From Clostridia bacterium (GTDB lineage Bacteria; Bacillota; Clostridia; Oscillospirales; Acutalibacteraceae), in NCBI GenBank assembly GCA_017465505.1, contig JAFTWB010000007.1:17540-81539 (forward strand): a stretch of DNA of 64,000 nucleotides, given 5' to 3'. The notes under the pieces were generated by a model, which saw nothing but the letters and a program-made list of their open reading frames with translations, was not told the origin of the DNA and did not search any database. A program made the translations under genes and the position numbers. This document shows, piece by piece, positions 58,248 to 64,000 of this stretch; within the stretch, counting starts at the first letter, position 1, and every line of letters starts with the position of its first letter.

Positions 58248-59396
58248 TTAGAATTCTTCAAACATTGCAGGGTTGTATTTTGCGATAACCTTTTCGTTGG
58301 CTTCTACCTCAACATTTTCGGTGATGTCGTTGAGGAAGTTCTGGAAATCCTCGCCCTTAAGGTTCTGGATAATTGTGTGCTTGTTGCCGTCTGCCTTAAG
58401 GTACTCTTCGGCCTCGTCATTGATGTCAAACTTTGTGACAAAGTACATTACAGAGGTGTCGCCATCTCCTACTCTCAGATAGGTAGCCTTGCCTTCTTTA
58501 AGGGTTTCGAGAGCCTTTAAAACATCCTCGCCCAGAGCAGAGCTTTCTAAGATTTCGATGTTTTTCACTGTGGGGTCGGTTGAGATGTTGTGGGCCTTCA
58601 TATACTTGCCTACAACTTTCTCGTAGGCTGTGCCTGAGTTAACCTGCTTTACATAGCCCTTAAGCTCAGCCTCAACGCCGTCAATAAGCTCTTCAGAATA
58701 GGGTAGGTAAACCTGCTGGCTTGTTTCAGCGTCAATGGTGGTTTCGTAAAGGTTTACGATGAAATAAGCATAGCTTGTGTAGTTATCGGTGAAATATTTG
58801 TTAAGCTCTTCGTCACTGACTGCCTCTTCGCCGTCTTTGAGGTAGAGGTGGTCAAAAATAGCACTCTGCTTTACACTTGCAAGATAGGTGGATGTAAAGA
58901 AACTGTCAAAGGAAACGCCGTAAGGGGAGAGCATATCCTCGTAAGAGGTGGTTTCATAGCCTGAGGCCACATAGTACTCGTAGTAAGGGCCTAAGTACCA
59001 GTCTTCTTTGGCAAGCTCTCTGGCACTTTCTACCTGAGTCTTGTCAAGGGTAACGCCCAGCTCTGCCACGGTTTCGTCAAGGGCCGCAAGATTTCGGGTG
59101 ATAAGGTCAGCCTGATTCTTGACCCAATCCTCACAAAGCATTTTTTCACCTGTTTCGTCAAAGGTTGAGGTGATGTCAAGAATTGTGGCTGTGGAGTCAA
59201 ACTTGTCGCCCAGATTTGACTGTAAAATACTGTAAGCCTCGTTATAAGCTGAAAAAAGGGAGTAAATATAAACGCCCTCAGCGTAGGTGGTGTTTTCGGT
59301 TTTGTAGGAATATCCGGGCTTTTTACTGCAACCGCCAATGGCAAAAACCATAACCAGCACCAGCAGCAACGCCGAAATCTTCTTAAGGTTATTCAT
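58248..59396 (-). CDS. PrsA/SurA-like foldase lipoprotein
   Basis: The 382-residue lipoprotein has lipobox AIGGC (Cys23). The N-terminal helical domain resembles SurA_N/PrsA (EDWVKNQADLITRNLAALDE). A parvulin-like part may follow (EALKTLEEGK-like ALETLKEGKATYL), but the canonical catalytic residues are not clear. Presence just after mfd fits the Firmicutes order pth-mfd-prsA. It probably helps secreted proteins to fold. Confidence 0.75.
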   Translation of the reverse strand: MNNLKKISALLLVLVMVFAIGGCSKKPGYSYKTENTTYAEGVYIYSLFSAYNEAYSILQSNLGDKFDSTATILDITSTFDETGEKMLCEDWVKNQADLITRNLAALDETVAELGVTLDKTQVESARELAKEDWYLGPYYEYYVASGYETTSYEDMLSPYGVSFDSFFTSTYLASVKQSAIFDHLYLKDGEEAVSDEELNKYFTDNYTSYAYFIVNLYETTIDAETSQQVYLPYSEELIDGVEAELKGYVKQVNSGTAYEKVVGKYMKAHNISTDPTVKNIEILESSALGEDVLKALETLKEGKATYLRVGDGDTSVMYFVTKFDINDEAEEYLKADGNKHTIIQNLKGEDFQNFLNDITENVEVEANEKVIAKYNPAMFEEF

Positions 59397-59514
59397 CGGG
59401 AAATCCCCTTTCGTTTAAAGCAATTTAAAGTTGACCACCCTAAATTATACACGCCTTGTCTGCAAATTTCAACAGAAATACGAAAAATAAGCTAATTTTC
59501 AGCAAATATTCAGA

Positions 59515-62500
59515 TTACATATAATTTGTTTTAAAGACATTTCTCAAGGCACTCAAGGGGTCGAGCTTGCTTTTAAGCTTTACTGCAACATAAGGCTTTG
59601 AGCCTGCACTTAAAAGGGCGTTGCCTTTTTGCTCGCAGATGAGGTTTATTATTTCGGGACTTTTGATGTCCTTGACGTAAAGCAGTACGCTCATATCATT
59701 CTGCTTGATTTCGTAAATGCCCATATCGGCGGCCTTGTTTCTGATAAGGGCAATGTCAATAAGCCCCATAACCGACTTGGGGATATCACCGAAACGGTCA
59801 ATAAGCTCGTCAATAACATCCTCGGCGTCGCTCTTTTCACGGATGTCGGCAATAAGCTTGTAAACATCAAGACGCAGAGTGAGGCTTTCGATATAGCTTT
59901 CGGGAATATGAGCGGCAATGGAAAGGTCCACAAGGCAGTCCTTGTCTTCTCTTTGGGTTGGGATTTCGCCCTTTTCTTCCTTTACTGCGTCGCCTAAAAG
60001 CTTAAGGTACATATCATAGCCTACGTCTTCCATATGGCCGTGCTGCTGAGCTCCCAGAATGTTGCCTGCACCTCTAAGCTCCAAATCACGCATAGCAATT
60101 TTAAAGCCCGAGCCAAACTCCGTAAACTCACGGATTGCGGTAAGTCGCTTCTGAGAAATTTCAGAAAGCACCTTTGCCTTTGTAAAGGTAAGGTAGGCGT
60201 AGGCTCGTCTGTTGCTTCTGCCGATTCTGCCTCTGAGCTGATGAAGCTGAGAAAGGCCGAAGCGGTCTGCGTTTTCTATAATCAGGGTGTTGGCGTTACT
60301 TATGTCCACACCTGTTTCAATAATTGTGGTGCACACCAAAACGTCAATTTTACGCTCCAGCATATCTCCCCAGACCTTGGAAAGCTGCTGCTCTGTCATT
60401 TTGCCGTGGCCCACACCGATTGCGGCCTCGGGAATCTGAGAGCCAAGACGTGCCGCCTTTGCCTCAATGGACTCAACATTGTTGTGCAGGTAAAAGACCT
60501 GACCGCCACGCCTGAGCTCTCTTCGGATTGCTTCGTTGATAATAGCCTGCTCGTGCTCCAGCACATAAGTCTGGACAGGGTAGCGGTTCTGGGGAGCTTC
60601 CTCTAAAACCGACATATCCCTGATACCGCTCATCGCCATATTAAGAGTTCGTGGAATAGGGGTTGCCGAGAGGGTGAGCACGTCAATGTTGGGGTAAGCT
60701 TCCTTAAGCCTTTCCTTCTGGGCAACTCCGAAGCGTTGCTCCTCGTCTATAATCACAAGGCCCAAATCCCTGAACTCAACATCCTTCTGCACAAGGCGGT
60801 GAGTACCTACCACAAGGTCGATTTCTCCTCGCTTAAGCTGCTTGAGGATTTCTGCCTGTTGCTCTTTATTACGAAAACGTGAGAGCAGCTGAATCCTTAT
60901 GGGATAGCCCTCAAAACGTTTGATAATTGTCTGAAAATGCTGCCAGGCAAGAATTGTGGTAGGGCAGAGCAGAGCACACTGCTTGGAGTCTGACACACAC
61001 TTGAAAGCGGCTCGAAGAGCAACCTCGGTTTTGCCGAAGCCTACGTCGCCGCAAAGGAGTCTGTCCATAGGAGCACTTCGCTCCATATCTCCCTTTATTT
61101 CCTCAACACATCTGAGCTGGTCGGGGGTTTCCTCAAAGTCAAAGCGAGCCTCAAAATCCCTTTGCCACTCGGTATCTTCCGAGAAGCAGTGACCCTTTGC
61201 CTGCATACGTTTCTGGTAAAGAGCGATAAGCTCCTTTGCCATATCCTTGACGGCTTTTCTTACCCTTGCCTTGGTTTTCTGGAAATCTCCCGAGCCAAGA
61301 CGGTTAAGCTTCACCGCGGAGTTTTCCTTAGGGCCGATGTACTTTGCCACTAAATCAAGCTGAGTTACAGGCACATAGAGAACATCGCTTTTTGCGTAGG
61401 AAATCTTGATGTAATCCTTAACGATTCCGTGAGAATCCAGCTTGGTGATACCGCCGAAAATTCCCACGCCGTGAATTGTGTGCACAACGTAATCTCCCAC
61501 GCTGAGCTCGGAAAGACTGTAAATCGCCTGTCCGTCTTTAGGAAGCTTGTGCTTTTTCTGAAGCTTAACCTGAGTTGTGCTCTGGGTAAAGAGCATAAAT
61601 TTCTCGTCTATAAGCTCAAAGCCACCTGAGAGTATACCCTCGGTGACGTGGATGTAGCCTTTTGTGAGGATTTCGCCGTCCTTCCACACAATGGCTTTTT
61701 TGCCTTGCTCACGCAAAAGCTCAGTTACGTTTTCCACCGCCTTTTTAGTGGGGCAGAGAAGTACAACCTTGCAGTCCGAGGCGTTTGAAGAATCAAGGTC
61801 GGACACAAGGGTGGAAATCTGACCGCTGAAAGGCGGCAAAAGTCTTAGGTTGAAGCTTGAGAGAGCTTTGAGCGGAAGTTCATAGGAGCCGTGGGCAAAG
61901 TTATCAAGATAAACCATCCTGTTCTGAGAAAGCTTGTCTATACACCTCTCCCAGCTTATGGCGTAATTGTCAAAGCCTCGGCACAGTGCACCCTCGGCAA
62001 AATACTCAGGCATATCCTGAGAAAAGCGAAACTCCGTTGCAGTCATTCTGTCCTTTACTGCGGTGTGCTCTGAGATAAAGCCGATGAAGGAGTCGTCTAT
62101 ATAATCCAGAAGTGTGGCGGTTTCTTCGTACACAAGGTGGATGAATTTGTCCTTGTTTGCAATGTAAAGCCCCTGTCGGATTGCCTCAGCCTCACTGTAA
62201 AGGACTTCCTTTGCCTTTTTGGACGACTCGCCTTTAAGGTAAGCGGCTTTCTTCTCGATTTTCTTTGCAAGGTCTTCTCTGTCGCTGAAAATAACCTCGC
62301 TGGAAGGGCAGAGGGTGACAAATTCCACAGTGTCGCTACGCCTCTGGGTGGAGATATCAAAGTGATTCAGAGAGTCAATTTCGTCACCCCAGAACTCGGC
62401 TCTGACGGGATTTTCGCTTCCCGGTGGGAAAAAGTCCAGAATACCGCCACGAAGCGAAAATTGACCCTCACCCTCAATGGCGTCGCACCTTTCATAGCCC

Positions 62501-62970
62501 AGAAGGGTGAGAGCCTTCACGCAGGATTCAATGGAAATTGTCTTGCCTACTCTCAGATTAAGGGTAGCGTCAGCCAGAGCGTACTGAGGAATAGTGAGCT
62601 GAGCGGCAGCGTCGGGACAGGTGATGACACCATCGCAGTCCTCGGTAAGTAAGCTCATAAGAACCCCCAGACGCTTTCTTTCGTCGTCGTGGGACACACC
62701 GCTGACATTCTGGAATGTAAAGTCACGATAAGGATAAAAAAGCACCTTCATACCCAGAGTCTTAAGGTCGTCGCAGAGGGTGTTTGCCTCTCTCTCGTCG
62801 GCACAGATACAAAAGGCCTTTGCCTCTTTTTCACGGCAAAGACTGTAAATAAGGCTTGCCTTGTGCACCGAGGAAAGCCCCGTGCCTGCAACGGCACAGG
62901 GTGTGTCAAGAGCAGAGCTCAGCTCTTTGTAGGGCTTGTGGCTTTTGAATAAATCGAGAATAAAGTTCAT
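59515..62970 (-). CDS. mfd: Transcription-repair coupling factor Mfd
   Basis: The 1151-residue protein is of normal length. It has UvrB-like N-terminal domains, the RNA-polymerase interaction domain ([20 protein letters not shown]), helicase motifs [25 protein letters not shown] and [13 protein letters not shown], and [16 protein letters not shown] in the TRG region. Mfd removes stalled RNA polymerase and recruits UvrA. GGAGGAAAT precedes the ATG. Confidence 0.97.
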   Translation of the reverse strand: MNFILDLFKSHKPYKELSSALDTPCAVAGTGLSSVHKASLIYSLCREKEAKAFCICADEREANTLCDDLKTLGMKVLFYPYRDFTFQNVSGVSHDDERKRLGVLMSLLTEDCDGVITCPDAAAQLTIPQYALADATLNLRVGKTISIESCVKALTLLGYERCDAIEGEGQFSLRGGILDFFPPGSENPVRAEFWGDEIDSLNHFDISTQRRSDTVEFVTLCPSSEVIFSDREDLAKKIEKKAAYLKGESSKKAKEVLYSEAEAIRQGLYIANKDKFIHLVYEETATLLDYIDDSFIGFISEHTAVKDRMTATEFRFSQDMPEYFAEGALCRGFDNYAISWERCIDKLSQNRMVYLDNFAHGSYELPLKALSSFNLRLLPPFSGQISTLVSDLDSSNASDCKVVLLCPTKKAVENVTELLREQGKKAIVWKDGEILTKGYIHVTEGILSGGFELIDEKFMLFTQSTTQVKLQKKHKLPKDGQAIYSLSELSVGDYVVHTIHGVGIFGGITKLDSHGIVKDYIKISYAKSDVLYVPVTQLDLVAKYIGPKENSAVKLNRLGSGDFQKTKARVRKAVKDMAKELIALYQKRMQAKGHCFSEDTEWQRDFEARFDFEETPDQLRCVEEIKGDMERSAPMDRLLCGDVGFGKTEVALRAAFKCVSDSKQCALLCPTTILAWQHFQTIIKRFEGYPIRIQLLSRFRNKEQQAEILKQLKRGEIDLVVGTHRLVQKDVEFRDLGLVIIDEEQRFGVAQKERLKEAYPNIDVLTLSATPIPRTLNMAMSGIRDMSVLEEAPQNRYPVQTYVLEHEQAIINEAIRRELRRGGQVFYLHNNVESIEAKAARLGSQIPEAAIGVGHGKMTEQQLSKVWGDMLERKIDVLVCTTIIETGVDISNANTLIIENADRFGLSQLHQLRGRIGRSNRRAYAYLTFTKAKVLSEISQKRLTAIREFTEFGSGFKIAMRDLELRGAGNILGAQQHGHMEDVGYDMYLKLLGDAVKEEKGEIPTQREDKDCLVDLSIAAHIPESYIESLTLRLDVYKLIADIREKSDAEDVIDELIDRFGDIPKSVMGLIDIALIRNKAADMGIYEIKQNDMSVLLYVKDIKSPEIINLICEQKGNALLSAGSKPYVAVKLKSKLDPLSALRNVFKTNYM

Positions 62971-62990
62971 ATTTCCTCCAAAGGGTAACG

Positions 62991-63027
62991 GCTCGCAATT
63001 TTTTTCAGGGGGTAGAAAATTGCGAGC
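62991..63027. promoter_or_regulatory. Inverted repeat in the pth-mfd gap
   Basis: GCTCGCAATTTT and AAAATTGCGAGC are perfect 12-nt arms with a 13-nt spacer, about 20 nt upstream of the mfd start. It could be a leader hairpin or an operator. Confidence 0.5.
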
Positions 63028-63091
63028 GAATAATATTTTTACTTATGTAAAATAACGGGTTTGTCATACAACAGACATTGCTCAGGCCTTG

Positions 63092-63167
63092 AGCCGCCGT
63101 TAATGGCAGGTTCAACTTATATCCAACCTATCCAAAGGCGGAACAGCCCTGCCGTGGCTAAGGGCTA
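63092..63167 (+). repeat. Family A repeat overlapping the pth stop codon
   Basis: Outer stem CCGCC/GGCGG with inner AGGTT/AACCT. The 3' hairpin is weakened (GCCGTGGCTAAGGGC). Its last three bases are the complement of the pth TAG. Confidence 0.75.
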
Positions 63168-63758
63168 ATTATACCTTTGCATTGCAAGGTCGGTTTTGTC
63201 CTGAACTATAAGAGAGGCAGAGTCTGCGGCTTTGTCCAGAACTTCATCAAGGAGCTTCATATCTTCCTTGGAAAAACGGGACAGCACCCAGTCCTTGAGG
63301 TCGTATTCGGGATGGGGCTTTTTGCCGATACCGATTTTCACTCTGGGGAACTTGTCGCTTCCGCTTAAGTAGATAATGTTTTTAACTCCGTTCTGACCAC
63401 CGTCAGAGCCGCTTCGTCTGATTCTCAGCCTGCCGACGTCCAGAGAGATGTCATCAAACATTATAATAACATTCTCGGGGGGAATTTTGTAGAAATTCAT
63501 AGCCTCTACAACCGCCTGACCGGAAAGATTCATATAGGTGGAAGGCTTCATAAGCAGGCACTTGTGCCCTGCTATGGTACATTCGCCTGTGGTGGACTTG
63601 AAACGGATTTTGTTGATTTTGCAGTTTTCTTTTTCCGCAAGACGCTCAATTGCCATAAATCCGCAGTTGTGGCGGGTGTTTTCGTACTGCTTGCCGGGAT
63701 TTCCCAGACCTACAATAATATATTCAATTGAGGATGAAAACTTGGATTTCTGGAACAT
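63165..63758 (-). CDS. pth: Peptidyl-tRNA hydrolase
   Basis: I start at MFQKSK, since earlier in-frame codons run through a repeat array. The 197-residue protein has IIVGLGNPGKQYENTRHNCGF (with the Asn and catalytic His), LMKPSTYMNLSG, IMFDDISLDVG and RRSGSDGGQNGVKNI. It recycles peptidyl-tRNAs. The stop codon lies at the end of a family A repeat. Flanked by prs and mfd as usual in Firmicutes. Confidence 0.95.
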   Translation of the reverse strand: MFQKSKFSSSIEYIIVGLGNPGKQYENTRHNCGFMAIERLAEKENCKINKIRFKSTTGECTIAGHKCLLMKPSTYMNLSGQAVVEAMNFYKIPPENVIIMFDDISLDVGRLRIRRSGSDGGQNGVKNIIYLSGSDKFPRVKIGIGKKPHPEYDLKDWVLSRFSKEDMKLLDEVLDKAADSASLIVQDKTDLAMQRYN

Positions 63759-63790
63759 AGTTATCGCCTTTCGAGGGTGGTGTGAAATTC

Positions 63791-63876
63791 TCGTGCCGTC
63801 AGGCACATATCGCATTTGCAGAATATATCGTGTGCATTGCACATATCGCAAATTCTCGGGAGAATTTATATCGCTA
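63791..63876. repeat. Mini-hairpin array (family B, GCGATAT linkers)
   Basis: On the reverse strand AAATTCTC/GAGAATTT, TGTGC/GCACA and GTGCC/GGCAC hairpins alternate with GCGATAT. It forms the prs-pth gap. Confidence 0.7.
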
Positions 63877-63883
63877 AAATATT

Positions 63884-63911
63884 GGCGGCTTAGACTTTCG
63901 TCAGAGCCGCC
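63884..63911 (-). terminator. Terminator of prs
   Basis: GGCGGCT..GAC/GTC..AGCCGCC with a GAAA loop, then AATATTTT on the reverse strand. Confidence 0.7.
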
Positions 63912-63930
63912 ATAAAAGTTCAAGTTAAAA

Positions 63931-64000
63931 TTAAGCAAAGAGGGGAGAAACAGGCTTGTCAGCGAAGATTCTCTCAATAGCCTCTGCAAATACAGGAGCA
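63931..64000 (-). CDS. prs: Ribose-phosphate pyrophosphokinase, C-terminal end only
   Basis: The last 22 codons read APVFAEAIERIFADKPVSPL then FA and stop. This matches the usual Prs C terminus (APLLAEAI.RI....SVS.LF). The location next to pth supports it. The rest of the gene is outside the window. Confidence 0.65.
   Translation of the reverse strand, partial: APVFAEAIERIFADKPVSPLFA

Noticed and set aside
63759-63989. N-terminal extension of pth
   Set aside because: The extra residues are coded by the prs terminator and a mini-hairpin array, and Pth proteins start at the hydrophobic VGLGNPG strand.

Overview
The window looks like a chromosomal segment of a spore-forming, gut-type Clostridium relative, probably in the Oscillospirales/Ruminococcaceae. 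The lineage is inferred from spoIIID, the spoIIAA-spoIIAB-sigF operon, ricT, Gram-positive-style sigma-A promoters, AGGAGG ribosome sites, dockerin proteins and many dispersed palindromic repeats. No rRNA is present to fix the taxonomy.

Layout. 1-1140: nusA (partial) and rimP. 1240-1890: a membrane-anchored XRE regulator. 2090-5824: a response regulator / histidine kinase / HtrA protease operon. 5917-14590: a surface-polysaccharide cluster with a sugar aminotransferase, three glycosyltransferases (one fused to an HpcH/HpaI-type aldolase domain), an EpsG-like polymerase and a nucleotidyltransferase; spoIIID lies inside it. 14650-18580: two secreted dockerin proteins and a small XRE regulator whose divergent promoter carries a strong operator. 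18582-28616 is mostly housekeeping: spoIIA operon, folC, rsmI, trmN6-like, a ferredoxin, ricT, holB, a phosphodiesterase, three small conserved genes, proA and proB. 29222-30814: a third dockerin protein. 31042-37838: hflX, DUF951, prfA, sua5, coaE, a lytic transglycosylase and an M18 aminopeptidase. 37923-38850: tRNA-Arg(ACG) followed by a 2.5-copy, ~321-bp tandem repeat. 38898-45487: a four-helix-bundle protein, an amidohydrolase, a lipoprotein, an XRE-controlled gene, a leucine-rich-repeat dockerin protein, a type I toxin/antisense RNA module, a DUF2185 protein and a polysaccharide deacetylase.

46241-57162 is the most unusual part: a tightly packed, single-strand cassette of 15 genes for a DNA-packaging head (terminase, portal, protease, capsid, connectors) and a contractile-phage-type baseplate (LysM protein, hub, spike V, W, J, I, fibre). 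I find no recognisable tail sheath, tape measure, integrase, replication, repressor or lysis gene. A 43-codon ORF sits where the tape measure would be. It reads as a domesticated or minimal phage-derived particle rather than an ordinary prophage. The right edge returns to core genes: a membrane protein, a PrsA-like lipoprotein, mfd, pth and prs (partial).

The intergenic space is full of two interleaved repeat families. Family A is a ~75-90 bp two-stem element whose stems covary between copies around an invariant GGCTA loop (nine copies). Family B consists of strings of short hairpins separated by a constant 5-9 nt linker that differs between arrays. An 81-bp inverted-repeat element is nested in two of the composites, and a third copy appears to be the empty site. 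Family A copies abut stop codons and start regions of htrA, pth and prfA.
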